Part shown: positions 42,625 to 51,375 of the stretch, one piece after another
Position numbering within the stretch: the stretch's first letter is position 1
Layout of the letters: every line of letters starts with the position of its first letter
Source of the DNA: JBJXFE01 sp046153875
GTDB taxonomy: Bacteria > Planctomycetota > Phycisphaerae > Phycisphaerales > UBA1924
Direction: 5' to 3'
Length of the DNA: 64,000 bases
NCBI GenBank assembly: GCA_046153875.1
Contig: JBJXFE010000043.1
Span: forward strand, 1 to 64,000
Made by a program: the position numbers and the translations under genes
The notes under the pieces: model-generated
What the model saw: the letters and a program-made list of their open reading frames with translations, nothing else
Databases searched by the model: none
Told to the model about the DNA's origin: nothing

Positions 42625-42658
42625 AGCCCGGGGGGCTCGAACCCCGGGCTTTTCATTT
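42625..42658 (+). terminator. Rho-independent terminator after rpsA
   Basis: A 9-bp stem (AGCCCGGGG/CCCCGGGCT) with an 8-base loop is followed by TTTCATTTT. Confidence 0.85.
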
Positions 42659-42704
42659 TGGTCTTGCCCGACGAGCCGGAACCGCGACAATCCCCCCGTC
42701 TTGC

Positions 42705-42785
42705 CTAGCAGAGCGCGATGAAGCTCAGCAGGGCGAGGATGGCGATCCGTTGCTGGCTGGCCGTGAGTGAGAGTACTGTGCGCAT
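42705..42785 (-). CDS. Possible 26-residue hydrophobic peptide
   Basis: ATG at 42785 follows GAGGGAG closely (about 5 bases from GAGG). It encodes MRTVLSLTASQQ, then a hydrophobic run (IAILALLSFIALC) and a TAG. It could be a small membrane peptide. It lies between the rpsA terminator and the divergent gene at 42949. Evidence is only the ribosome site and hydrophobic character. Confidence 0.35.
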   Translation of the reverse strand: MRTVLSLTASQQRIAILALLSFIALC

Positions 42786-42948
42786 GACTCCCTCTTTCAA
42801 TCTTGAGTTGTCGAACCCGCCGCTCACCGGTACAGGTCAACAAGCGCCGTGCCGGAACGGGGAAATGCACACGGGACGCCGTTCCCGAGCCCGCCGTGCG
42901 GGCTCCACCACAGTTACCACGCCCCCGGGAGGGGTGCAAGGCAATTAC

Positions 42949-44838
42949 GTGTGGCGTCCCCGCAACACGCGGCGTGGCGTCGCGGCAGCGCTTCTTACCG
43001 GACTCGCGGCGTTTGTCCACACCCCGGCCCGGGCACAGGGGCCTGCGGATGCCCCGCCCTCCCCGGCCGACGCGATGCGGCTCTACCAGCGGCTCGACGG
43101 ATGGGTCCGGGCGTGGCGCGTGCCCGGCGGCGCCGAGGACGATCTCGGGGGCGAGCCGTCCGTACCGGGGCTTTCCGCCGTCGCGGTCACGTTGCGCTAC
43201 GAGGGGCAGGTGGTCGGACGCGGCGTGGATGTCTCCGGCGGCCTGGGATCGCTCGTGCTCGCGGCCGGGCAGGCGATGAGCGCGGCGAACTCGCGACTGC
43301 CCATCGAGCGCGATGCGCTCTTTGAGCAGCACGTGCGGGCCGCGGCCGCGCGGATGACGATCAGCCTGGAGCTCGCCGGCCCGTGGGTGCCGATCGCGCC
43401 CGCGCAGTGGGAGGACGCGGCGGCGGAGCTCGCGCCGGGGCTGGACGGCACGGCGGCGCGTCTGGGGGAGCGTGCGGGGGCGGTGTTCCCGTCGGTCATG
43501 CTCGCGTCGAACATGGACCCGGGGCGGGGGCTGGCGTCGGCGGTGTCGCGCGCGACGGACGACGCGACGCTGATCCTCAAGCCGCCGGGGGAGCTGGCGA
43601 AGGAGCTGGGGGCGACGTTCTACCGCTTCCGCGCGACGCACGTGGCCCAGCCCGTGCCGGGGGAGCCTCCGCTGTTCCTGCACCGCGGCGGGCGCACGGT
43701 CGAGCCGCGCGAGTTGGACGAGGCGGAGCTGCGCCGCTGGGCGGACGGCCTGGCCGAGAACCTGAGGAAGCGGCGCTGGCCGGGCGTGGAGAAGTACGGG
43801 TTGCAGGGGACGTACGACCCGGTGAGCGCGAAGTACGAGGCGGCATACGCGCCGCCGGTGGATCAGGCGTTGGTGATCCGCGCGCTGACGGAATACTGGG
43901 GGCGGTATTTCAACACGCACGAGGCTGCGAGGATCGGCGCGGTGATCGGCGAGCTCTGGGGAGACCTCGGGACGGTCGAGGCCGGAGAGGCCGATCCGTT
44001 CGCCGACCCGGTTGCCATCGCGGTGTGGTACTCCTGCATCGGGCTCTACATGCCCCACGCCCCGGAGGCCGCGGAAGTCGAACGGCAGGTCCGTGTCCTG
44101 GACGCCGCGTTCACCGTGGAAGGCGGGTTCGCCGCGGAGATTTCGCAGTCAGCGCACGGGGTCATCGCGGGCGGGGTGGCGCACGTCGAGTTCATGCGTG
44201 CACTGACCGAGTACATCCGGACCGAGGCGAGAATCGACGCGCTCCGGGGGGCGGATCGGGGCCGGGCGGTGATCGCGCAGGTCTTCCGGGACACGCCGCG
44301 GGGCGACCTCGTGGCGCGCATGCCGTGGCTGGGTCGTGGTGCTCTGTCCATGTCGGCGATGCTGGTGAAACCGGATGTCGATCCGTGGTCGATCCCGATT
44401 CCCTCCGCCGTCGCTCTCCGTGAGATGCGGTCGCTGATGTGGCAGCACCAGCTCCGCGGCGAAGACCTTGCGTTCGAGCAGCGCGACCTGGCCGGGGGGA
44501 TCGTGTTCACGGCGTCGCGGAACCCGCTCCCGAGCTGGCAGTCGGCGCGGCCGCTGGCGTTCGTCGGCACGATGCTCGCCGACCCGCGGCTGACCGATGA
44601 GAAGGAGGTCAACGCCGAGATCGTCCGGCTGCTCGCGTCGCTGCGGTTCCTGCGGCAGCTCTCGGCCGGGCCGGAGGAGGGGAGCCAGTACGCGGACCCC
44701 GCGCGGGCGATGTGGGGCGTGCGTGTCTCGCTGTGGGACCAGCGGATGCCCGTGGACGCGACGGCGATGACGCTGATGGCGGTGTGCGAAACGCTGCGGA
44801 GCCTGGAGGCGATCCAGGCGCGTCGGGCCGGGAAGTAG
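42949..44838 (+). CDS. Secreted hypothetical protein
   Basis: This 629-residue protein has a signal peptide if started at GTG 42949 (WRPRNTRRGVAAALLTGLAAF, cleavage near PARAQ). The frame is open 77 codons further, with ATGs at 42718 and 42865, but those make an over-long N-region. The body is mostly helical with an alternating pattern (RRWPGVEKYGLQGTYDP, WYSCIGLYMPHAPEA, LRSLMWQHQLRGEDLAFEQ) and no family I can name. It is acidic and lacks transmembrane segments beyond the signal. It may be a periplasmic scaffold or enzyme; no function is inferred. Confidence 0.7.
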   Translation: MWRPRNTRRGVAAALLTGLAAFVHTPARAQGPADAPPSPADAMRLYQRLDGWVRAWRVPGGAEDDLGGEPSVPGLSAVAVTLRYEGQVVGRGVDVSGGLGSLVLAAGQAMSAANSRLPIERDALFEQHVRAAAARMTISLELAGPWVPIAPAQWEDAAAELAPGLDGTAARLGERAGAVFPSVMLASNMDPGRGLASAVSRATDDATLILKPPGELAKELGATFYRFRATHVAQPVPGEPPLFLHRGGRTVEPRELDEAELRRWADGLAENLRKRRWPGVEKYGLQGTYDPVSAKYEAAYAPPVDQALVIRALTEYWGRYFNTHEAARIGAVIGELWGDLGTVEAGEADPFADPVAIAVWYSCIGLYMPHAPEAAEVERQVRVLDAAFTVEGGFAAEISQSAHGVIAGGVAHVEFMRALTEYIRTEARIDALRGADRGRAVIAQVFRDTPRGDLVARMPWLGRGALSMSAMLVKPDVDPWSIPIPSAVALREMRSLMWQHQLRGEDLAFEQRDLAGGIVFTASRNPLPSWQSARPLAFVGTMLADPRLTDEKEVNAEIVRLLASLRFLRQLSAGPEEGSQYADPARAMWGVRVSLWDQRMPVDATAMTLMAVCETLRSLEAIQARRAGK

Positions 44839-44845
44839 CCGGGCT

Positions 44846-45238
44846 TCAGGCACGTCGGCGCTTTGACGCGGGGCTGGAGCGTGACTCGGCGGGACGATCC
44901 GGCGTCGCCTCGTAGGTCGTTTCTTTCTGCTCGATGTATCCGGCGCGGCGCTGCGGTGGGTGGACCACGGTGACGCTCCGGATCGATCCATCGGCCCGGG
45001 TTACCCCCGGCACGCGTGTGTAGCGCTCGGCGAACGTGCGCTCGATCTCGGCGACGACGCCTTCGCGATCCGCGGGATCGACGAGCATCAGCGCGGCCAG
45101 CCAGCGGTGCCCGAGTTCCGGCCCGCCCCGGCGGAGCAGCTCGATCAGGGTCCGCATCTGGTCGTTGGGTGACGGCGCGTTCCGAGAGGCGCGCTCCTGC
45201 GACCGGACATTGAGCAGCGGGCGGGGTCGGCTCGGCAT
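44846..45238 (-). CDS. Small hypothetical protein (130 aa)
   Basis: This is a basic protein with ordered-looking middle stretches (MRTLIELLRRGGPELGHRW, then ADREGVVAEIERTFAERY) and disordered Ser/Arg-rich ends. The ATG has GGGAG 7 bases upstream. It lies downstream of recG on the same strand (83-base gap), so it may be the operon's last gene. The family is not recognised. Confidence 0.6.
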   Translation of the reverse strand: MPSRPRPLLNVRSQERASRNAPSPNDQMRTLIELLRRGGPELGHRWLAALMLVDPADREGVVAEIERTFAERYTRVPGVTRADGSIRSVTVVHPPQRRAGYIEQKETTYEATPDRPAESRSSPASKRRRA

Positions 45239-45320
45239 CGCGGTTCTCCCGGCCGGCAGGATACCACGGATCGCGGGCTTCCCGGCCGCGGCTCTGCCCG
45301 CCGGTTGTCGCCGGGCGCGA

Positions 45321-47510
45321 TCACCCCACGTCGCCGAGCCCGAGCCACTTGCCGTGGGCCTTCATCAGGCGGCGGTTGATGACCGCATCCTCGGGGCGGC
45401 GCAGACCCGGGGAGGTCTTGATCCAGGCGGCCGCGTCGTTCCGGGCGAGCTTGAGCAGGTCGCGGTCGCGGGCGAGGTCCGCGACTTTGAACGGGGGCAT
45501 CCCGGATTGCTTTGTGCCGAAGAGCTCGCCCGTGCCGCGCAGGATCATGTCCTTCTCGGCCAGCACGAACCCATCGGTGACGGATTCCATGACGGCGAGC
45601 CGCCGGCGGGCTTCGTCGGTGGGGTCGTCGGCGATGAGCACGCACAGCGACTTCTTCTCCCCACGCCCCACGCGCCCGCGGAGCTGGTGGAGCTGGGCGA
45701 GGCCGAAGCGATCCGCGTGCTCGACGACCATGATCGCGGCGTTGGGGATGTCCACGCCGACCTCGACGATGGTGGTGGCGACCAGCACGTCGATGGAGCC
45801 GGCGCGGAACCGGGCCAGCGCCTGCTCGCGCGCGTCGCGGCGCAAACGCCCGTGCAGGGCGGCCACGCGCCGGCCCTTGAGCGGTCCATCCTGGAGTTCC
45901 TTGAGGATCGTGCGGACGTCGCCGGGCGCGCCGCGCGGGGTCGCGACGCCGCGTGCGGCGGGTTTGTCGGCGTCGCTAAGCGTGCCGCCGTCGCCGCCGG
46001 AGTCGATCCGGGGGACGACCACGAACGCCTGGTCGCCCGCCTCGACACGTCGGCGCACGTACGCGTAGACCCGCGCGCGATCGTCCGGCCCGACGATCCG
46101 CATCGCGGGCGGCGTCCGCCCGGGCGGCAGTTCGTCGATGGTCGAGATGTCCAGGTCGCCGAACAGGGTGATGGCGAGGGTGCGCGGGATGGGCGTGGCG
46201 GTCATGACGATGACGTGCGGGGTGCGCCCGTCCCACGGGCCGGAGCCGCTGGTCGCCCGGGCGCGGAGCGTGGCCCGCTGGTGGACGCCGAATCGGTGCT
46301 GCTCGTCGATGACCGCAACGGCGAGCGAGGCATATCCCACACCCTCGGTGAGCAGCGCGTGCGTGCCGATCAGGATGTCGATGCCCCCCGCAGCCAGGCG
46401 GCGCAGAGTCGCGGCCCGCTGGTCGCGCGGTGTGCCGCCCGTGAGCAATGCGACGCGGACCTTCGACCCCGCGAGCATCCCCGTGATCGACGCGGCGTGC
46501 TGCTCGGCGAGGACTTCGGTCGGCGCCATGAGCGCGGCCTGGTGCCCCGACGCGACCGCGAGCAGCATCGCGTAGAGCGCGACGACGGTCTTGCCCGAGC
46601 CGACGTCGCCCTGCACCAGCCGGTTCGTCGGCGTGGCGACGGAGAGGTCGGCCTTCAGGTCCGCGATCACGCGGTCCTGCGCGGCGGTGAGCGGGAACGG
46701 GAACCGCTCGCGGATGTGCCGGTCGATCGACGCGTTCCATTTCAGGGCCGACGCGGAGAGCGTCTGGCGCAGGTGTGCGCGCTTCATGTGGACGCCGAGC
46801 TGGAGGAGGAGGAGTTCGTCGTACGCGAGGCGGCGGCGCGACGCGGCGATCTCGTCCATCGTCGCGGGCGCGTGCTGCATCCGGTAGGCCTCGGCGAGCG
46901 TCGGCATCGCTTTCGCCCGCCGGTATTCCTCGGGCAGGTGGTCTTCGATGAGGGGGAGGGCCGCGGGGAGGAGTCGCGCGATGAGCCGCCCGATCTGGCG
47001 CGACGAGACGCCCTCCGAAGCCGGGTAGACGGGCTCGATGCGGGGGTGGCCATCCGCGACGTCCGCCGGGCCTCTGCCGGGTGCAGTGGCGTCGTCGAGA
47101 ATCCAGTGCATCGGGTTGACGAGCTGGAGCCCGCCGCGGTGCCGCTGGGCCTTGCCCTGGACGCGCAGTCGGGTGCCCGCGTGGATGCGGTCGCCCAGAT
47201 ACATCGCGTTGAACCAGAGGAGGTCGAGGCGGCCCGTGTGGTCCATGAGCACGACCTCGAAGCGCGGGCGGCGGACGCGCTGCACCGGGCGCGTGGCCAC
47301 GACCTGCCCGACGGCCGACACGATCCGCCCGGGGATGAGTTGACCGATCGGCGTCTGGGGTTCGACGGTTTCGTGGCGTGAAGGGAGGTGCGCGATCAGC
47401 AGACCGACGTTCGGCAGCCCGAGCGCTTCGAGCGCTTCGGCCACGGCGGCGCCGACGCCGTGAAGGTCACGGACGCGGGTCTTGAGCGCGATCTCGCGGG
47501 CCGCGAGCAT
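45321..47510 (-). CDS. recG: ATP-dependent DNA helicase RecG
   Basis: This 729-residue helicase remodels stalled replication forks and Holliday junctions. The N-terminal wedge/OB domain spans about 1-230 (DLHGVGAAVAEALEALG, RVQGKAQRHRGGLQLVNPMHW). Superfamily-2 motifs follow: I GDVGSGKTVVAL (about 301-312), Ia MAPTEVLAEQH, II VIDEQHRFGV (about 401), III VMTATPIPRT, V VGVDIPNAAIMVVEHADRFGLAQLHQLRGRVGRG. Length fits the family. The ATG sits inside the 3' end of the upstream DUF971 gene (44-base overlap). TACCAT (47517-47522) ends 6 bases before it, so an internal promoter is possible. Confidence 0.95.
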   Translation of the reverse strand: MLAAREIALKTRVRDLHGVGAAVAEALEALGLPNVGLLIAHLPSRHETVEPQTPIGQLIPGRIVSAVGQVVATRPVQRVRRPRFEVVLMDHTGRLDLLWFNAMYLGDRIHAGTRLRVQGKAQRHRGGLQLVNPMHWILDDATAPGRGPADVADGHPRIEPVYPASEGVSSRQIGRLIARLLPAALPLIEDHLPEEYRRAKAMPTLAEAYRMQHAPATMDEIAASRRRLAYDELLLLQLGVHMKRAHLRQTLSASALKWNASIDRHIRERFPFPLTAAQDRVIADLKADLSVATPTNRLVQGDVGSGKTVVALYAMLLAVASGHQAALMAPTEVLAEQHAASITGMLAGSKVRVALLTGGTPRDQRAATLRRLAAGGIDILIGTHALLTEGVGYASLAVAVIDEQHRFGVHQRATLRARATSGSGPWDGRTPHVIVMTATPIPRTLAITLFGDLDISTIDELPPGRTPPAMRIVGPDDRARVYAYVRRRVEAGDQAFVVVPRIDSGGDGGTLSDADKPAARGVATPRGAPGDVRTILKELQDGPLKGRRVAALHGRLRRDAREQALARFRAGSIDVLVATTIVEVGVDIPNAAIMVVEHADRFGLAQLHQLRGRVGRGEKKSLCVLIADDPTDEARRRLAVMESVTDGFVLAEKDMILRGTGELFGTKQSGMPPFKVADLARDRDLLKLARNDAAAWIKTSPGLRRPEDAVINRRLMKAHGKWLGLGDVG

Positions 47511-47865
47511 CCGGTGATGGTACCGGGCCGCGCCCCGAACCGGGCAGGGTCGGATCGATCGAGCGCAGGTACGCCCATGAGTACAGCCCGGTCGCGTGCC
47601 CGTCGCTGAAGCGGATGCGGATCGCGTAGTTGCCGACCAGTTCGGCGTCGACGGCCACGAGCGGGCCGTGGCGGGCCTGGGCGCTCGACGCGGGCAGGAC
47701 CGTGAGCGGATTGCGCTTGAGTTCGTCGCGCAGCTCGCGGGCCTCCGCCGAGGGGGACATCCGGCGCAGGTGCGCGATGGAGTAGAACGAGGTCGTGCCG
47801 TCGCCCCACACGACGGTCAGGCCGTGGTCTTTCTTGAGGTCGATGCTCGCGGGGGCGTCGTTCAT
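47467..47865 (-). CDS. DUF971 (gamma-butyrobetaine hydroxylase-like N-terminal) protein
   Basis: This 132-residue protein has the single DUF971/GBBH-like_N fold: LTVVWGDGTTSFYSIAHLRRMSP, then VGNYAIRIRFSDGHATGLYSWAYLRSID. Free-standing versions occur beside iron-sulfur and apbC-type genes in other bacteria; the role is not firmly established. The 3' end overlaps recG by 44 bases, and pyrF diverges 49 bases away. The start at ATG 47865 has no close Shine-Dalgarno site. Confidence 0.8.
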   Translation of the reverse strand: MNDAPASIDLKKDHGLTVVWGDGTTSFYSIAHLRRMSPSAEARELRDELKRNPLTVLPASSAQARHGPLVAVDAELVGNYAIRIRFSDGHATGLYSWAYLRSIDPTLPGSGRGPVPSPDARGPRDRAQDPRP

Positions 47866-47914
47866 GTTTCGTGCCGGGCGACTCCCTTCTGCCCGGTCAA
47901 CATATGCTCCTCGC

Positions 47915-48814
47915 ATGCCCGAAGCTTCCTTGTTCTCGGATCGTCTTGTGGCGGCCATCGATCGCGTGGGGTCGCCCGCGTGTGTCGGGCTGGACCCGGT
48001 GGTCGAGAAGCTCCCCGCGGCGATCCGGCGGAAGGACATCGGGCTCGCGGAGATGATCGGGCTGTTTTGCGACGGTGTGATAGAGGCGGTGGCGCCGCAC
48101 GTGCCGGCGGTGAAACTCCAGTCGGCGTGCTTCGAGCGCTACGCGGCGGCGGGGGCCCGCGTGCTGAGGAACCTGGTCCGGGCGGCACGCGAGCGGGAGC
48201 TGGTGGTGATCCTGGACGCGAAGCGCGGCGACATCGGGGTCACGGCCGAGCACTACGCCCACGCCGCCTTTGGCGGCGCCGAGGGCAAGCAGCCCCCCAC
48301 GGCCGACGCGATCACGCTCAGCGGGTACATGGGCGCCGACACGATCGAGCCGTTTCTGCGGCCGGGGGGGGGGCGCGGCGTCTTCGTTCTGGTCCGCACG
48401 AGCAACCCCGGCAGCGACTCGATCCAGGCGCAGCGGTTGGCGGACGGGCGCACCGTGGCGGAGTTGATGGCGGACCAGGTGGCGACGCTGGGAGCTTCGC
48501 GCGTCGGGACGGCGGGGCTGAGCGACGTCGGGGCGGTCGTGGGCGCGACCAAGGCCGCGGAGGCCGCGGCGCTGCGGGCGCGGATGCCCAACCAGTTTTT
48601 CCTCGTGCCCGGCTACGGCGCCCAGGGCGGCACGGCCGAGGACGTTCGCGAGATGGTTCGCCCGCGGGCGGCGTCGCCGGGGTCGGCCGGTGTGCTCGTC
48701 AACGCGAGCCGCTCGGTGATCTACGCCTTCGACGCGGCGGACAAGAACTGGGCGGCGTCGATCGCACGGGCGGCGCTGGCGTTTGCCGACGACCTGCGGC
48801 GGGTGGTGAAGTAG
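47915..48814 (+). CDS. pyrF: Orotidine-5'-phosphate decarboxylase (type 2)
   Basis: This 299-residue enzyme forms UMP in pyrimidine synthesis. The PyrF type-2 active-site motif is LDAKRGDIGVTAEHYA (near 92-107), with VGLDPVVEKLP at the N-terminus, VKLQSACFERYAA, TSNPGSDSIQ and LVPGYGAQGG (phosphate loop). The length is typical of the longer type-2 subfamily. TATGCT (47903-47908) ends 6 bases before the ATG and there is no Shine-Dalgarno site. It is convergent with rpoN (21 bases apart). Confidence 0.95.
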   Translation: MPEASLFSDRLVAAIDRVGSPACVGLDPVVEKLPAAIRRKDIGLAEMIGLFCDGVIEAVAPHVPAVKLQSACFERYAAAGARVLRNLVRAARERELVVILDAKRGDIGVTAEHYAHAAFGGAEGKQPPTADAITLSGYMGADTIEPFLRPGGGRGVFVLVRTSNPGSDSIQAQRLADGRTVAELMADQVATLGASRVGTAGLSDVGAVVGATKAAEAAALRARMPNQFFLVPGYGAQGGTAEDVREMVRPRAASPGSAGVLVNASRSVIYAFDAADKNWAASIARAALAFADDLRRVVK

Positions 48815-48835
48815 TGCCCAGGCCCCGCAGCGATG

Positions 48836-50374
48836 TCAGAACGTCTTGCGCATCCGCGCGCTCGGGACGCCGAGCTGGTCGCGGTACTTGGCGACCGTAC
48901 GGCGGGCGATCTCGATGCCGCGGGCCTTGAGGGCGTCGGCGAGCGCGTCGTCGCTCAGGGGCTTGGACTTGTCCTCGGCGGCGACGATCTCGGAGAGTGC
49001 GGCCCTCACCGCGTCGTAGCTCATATCACCCCCGCCCTCGGTGGAGAGGCCGCCGGTGAAGAACCGGCGCAGGGGCACGACGCCGCGGGGCGTGAGCAGG
49101 TGCTTGTCCGCGACGGCCCGCGACACCGTCGCGACGTGGATGCCCAGCCGGTCGGCCACCTGCGTCATCGGCAGGGTCTTGAGGGCGTGGGGTCCGAGGT
49201 CGAAGAAGTCGCGCTGGGCCTCGACGACGGCGTTGATGACCCGCAGCAGGGTCGCCTTGCGCTGCTGGACGGCCTCGATGAGCCACTGGGCGTTGGAGAG
49301 GTTCGTGCGGATGAACTCGCGGTCCTTCTTCGGGAAGGCCCGGTCGCGGGACATCTCGGCGTACTCGCGGTTGATCCGGAGGTTGGGGACGCGCGACTCA
49401 TTGAGGTAGGCGAAGTAGCGGTCGTGCTCCTCGTCATACTCGACGATCGCGTCGGGGATGATCGGGGGCGTGGTTTCGTTGACGAGGCGGCGGGCCGGAG
49501 CGAGGCTCAGCCCGCGCATCACCTGCACGCCGCGCTTGATCGCGTCCAGATCCAGGCCTGTTTTCTCGGCGATGCGCGGGAACCGGTTGTGCATCAGGTC
49601 GTCGAGGTGCTCGCCGACGAGGCGGCGGGCGATGGCGCGGTCCTGGGGCGACCCGCGGGTCTGGTCCGTGGTCGGCGCATCGAGCTGGAGCAGCAGGCAC
49701 TCGCGCATGTCCCGGGCCGCGACGCCCGGGGGTTCGAGGATGAGTTGCACCGCACGCAGCGCCCGCTCGAGGTCCGGCACGGTCGGGCGGGCGCGATGGG
49801 CGGGGGCGCGGTCCGCGATGGTCTCAAGCGACGTGCGCAGGTACCCGTCGTCGTCGAGGAAGGTGATGAGAACCTCGCCGAGCGGGCGGATCGCCGGGTC
49901 CACGTCCGCCAGCGCCCACTGCTCCAGAAACTGGTCGGTGAGGGAGGCGCCCCGTGCCGGGGCAGCGGCCATCGCGTCCATCTTCGCGTCGCGTTCGCCG
50001 TCCGGCGCGACGCGTCGCGGTTCGTACTCCTCGGCCCGCTCGCGCGGCGAGGACTCGCCCGCCGTGATCTCGGGGTGCGACTGTTCGAAACTGTCGAGCC
50101 GCTCGAAGTCGGCGCTGCCGGACGGCTCACCGACCTTGAGGGTCTGGTCCTCGGCGAGGGCCTCGCGATCGCTCTCCTTCCGCTCGCGGTCCAGCGCGGC
50201 CGGATCGGCCTCGGTCTCGGCCAGCTCCAGCGTGACGTTGTTCTCCAGCTCCTGCTCGATCCGTTCCTCGAGCTCCGCCAGGGACATCTGGAGGATCTCC
50301 ATCGACTGGATCATGCGCGGCGTCAGCTTCATCTGCTGGCCGAGCTTCATGTGCTGTGAGGCTTCGAAACGCAT
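48836..50374 (-). CDS. rpoN: RNA polymerase sigma-54 factor
   Basis: This 512-residue alternative sigma factor needs AAA+ enhancer-binding activators. Region I is Gln/Leu-rich (MKLTPRMIQSMEILQMSLAEL, residues 15-36). An acidic region II follows (about 50-130), then the core-binding domain (about 150-330), the HTH region (LPMTQVADRLGIHVATVSRAV) and the RpoN box ARRTVAKYRDQLGVPS near the C-terminus. All are intact. No obvious -24/-12 promoter was noticed in the window. Confidence 0.96.
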   Translation of the reverse strand: MRFEASQHMKLGQQMKLTPRMIQSMEILQMSLAELEERIEQELENNVTLELAETEADPAALDRERKESDREALAEDQTLKVGEPSGSADFERLDSFEQSHPEITAGESSPRERAEEYEPRRVAPDGERDAKMDAMAAAPARGASLTDQFLEQWALADVDPAIRPLGEVLITFLDDDGYLRTSLETIADRAPAHRARPTVPDLERALRAVQLILEPPGVAARDMRECLLLQLDAPTTDQTRGSPQDRAIARRLVGEHLDDLMHNRFPRIAEKTGLDLDAIKRGVQVMRGLSLAPARRLVNETTPPIIPDAIVEYDEEHDRYFAYLNESRVPNLRINREYAEMSRDRAFPKKDREFIRTNLSNAQWLIEAVQQRKATLLRVINAVVEAQRDFFDLGPHALKTLPMTQVADRLGIHVATVSRAVADKHLLTPRGVVPLRRFFTGGLSTEGGGDMSYDAVRAALSEIVAAEDKSKPLSDDALADALKARGIEIARRTVAKYRDQLGVPSARMRKTF

Positions 50375-50451
50375 GGGCTATGTCGAGTGTCGGATACAAC
50401 GGACGGTTCGGCCGGCCCCTTCTGGGTCGTGTTAGAGAGCTGGGTGCGGTT

Positions 50452-50568
50452 CCGGGGGTTTCGCTGCACTCAACCCCCGGCTATTCACGCTCAGGCCTCC
50501 GGCCTGTAGCCACGGACCACCCGAGCGACATGCCGGGCTGGAGTGGGTGGTCCGCCTGTTCAGGCGGA
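50452..50568. repeat. Compound stem-loop element, possibly dispersed planctomycete repeat
   Basis: The rpoN-recR gap holds three nested or adjacent inverted repeats: CCGGGGGTT/AACCCCCGG (50452-50460 with 50472-50480), GGACCACCC/GGGTGGTCC (50514-50522 with 50545-50553) and TCCGCCTG/CAGGCGGA (50551-50558 with 50561-50568). The minus strand would read WLQAGGLSVNSRGLSAAKPPE, a phrase I recall from translated repeats in planctomycete genomes. Only one copy lies in this window. Confidence 0.55.
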
Positions 50569-50598
50569 TGACCGCGCGGGTGCTCGTTCTCTGCCCGG

Positions 50599-51339
50599 TC
50601 ATTCCATGGCCCTTCGGCCCTCGATAGCGTCGGCCAGCACCGCCTTGTTCGCGTGCTCGAGCTGGCCGCCGGTGGGCACGCCGCGGGCCAGGCGGCTGAC
50701 CGTGACGCCCGCCTTCCCGAGCCGCTCGGCGACGTAGAGGGCCGTGCCATCGCCTTCGATCGTCGGGTTGAGCCCCAGGACGACCTCGCGCACGGCGACG
50801 CCGCCGACGTTGGCCTTCGCGGACGCGACGCGTTTCTCCAGGGCGTCGAGCGTGAGGTGCTCGGGCCCGACGCCGTCGAGCGGGCTGAGGCGGCCCATGA
50901 GCACGTGGTAGACGCCGCGGAACATGCCGGTGTGTTCGAGCGCGATGAGGTCGCGGGGTTGCTCGACGACGAGGATGGTCGCGCGGTCGCGGCGCTCGTC
51001 GGTGCAGATCGGGCACGGGTCCTTGTCGGTCAGGTTGCAGCAGACCGAGCAGGGGCGGACGCTCTGCTTCACGCCCTCGATGGCGCGGGCCAGGCGCAAC
51101 GCGTCGGGCTCGTCGCAGCGGAGCACGTGCAGGGCCATGCGCTCGGCGGATCGACGCCCGATGCCGGGCATGGAGGCGAACTCCACGATCAACCGTTCGA
51201 CCGAATCGGGGTACGGAGAGCGTCCGGTCCCCCCGCCGAGCAGCGGCGCCGGTCGCTGGTCGGGTCGCGGGGCCGGGGGCTTGCCCGGGGCCGGGCGCAC
51301 CGGCCGGGGCGCTGGCTTGCTGGGCGATCCGTCGCTCAT
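50599..51339 (-). CDS. recR: Recombination mediator protein RecR
   Basis: This 246-residue protein acts with RecF/RecO in gap repair. It has the helix-hairpin-helix region (FASMPGIGRRSAERMALHVL), a Cys4 zinc finger (CSVCCNLTDKDPCPIC) and a Toprim domain (ILVVEQPRDLIALEHTG, GRLSPLDGVGPEHL). RecR normally starts at about Y-P-x-S-V-E-x-L-I; here about 43 Pro-rich residues precede it. TACGAT (51346-51351) ends 6 bases before the ATG, which favours the long form. Confidence 0.93.
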   Translation of the reverse strand: MSDGSPSKPAPRPVRPAPGKPPAPRPDQRPAPLLGGGTGRSPYPDSVERLIVEFASMPGIGRRSAERMALHVLRCDEPDALRLARAIEGVKQSVRPCSVCCNLTDKDPCPICTDERRDRATILVVEQPRDLIALEHTGMFRGVYHVLMGRLSPLDGVGPEHLTLDALEKRVASAKANVGGVAVREVVLGLNPTIEGDGTALYVAERLGKAGVTVSRLARGVPTGGQLEHANKAVLADAIEGRRAME

Positions 51340-51375
51340 GGGTGAATCGTACACACCGGCATAGAGTTTGCTTGG

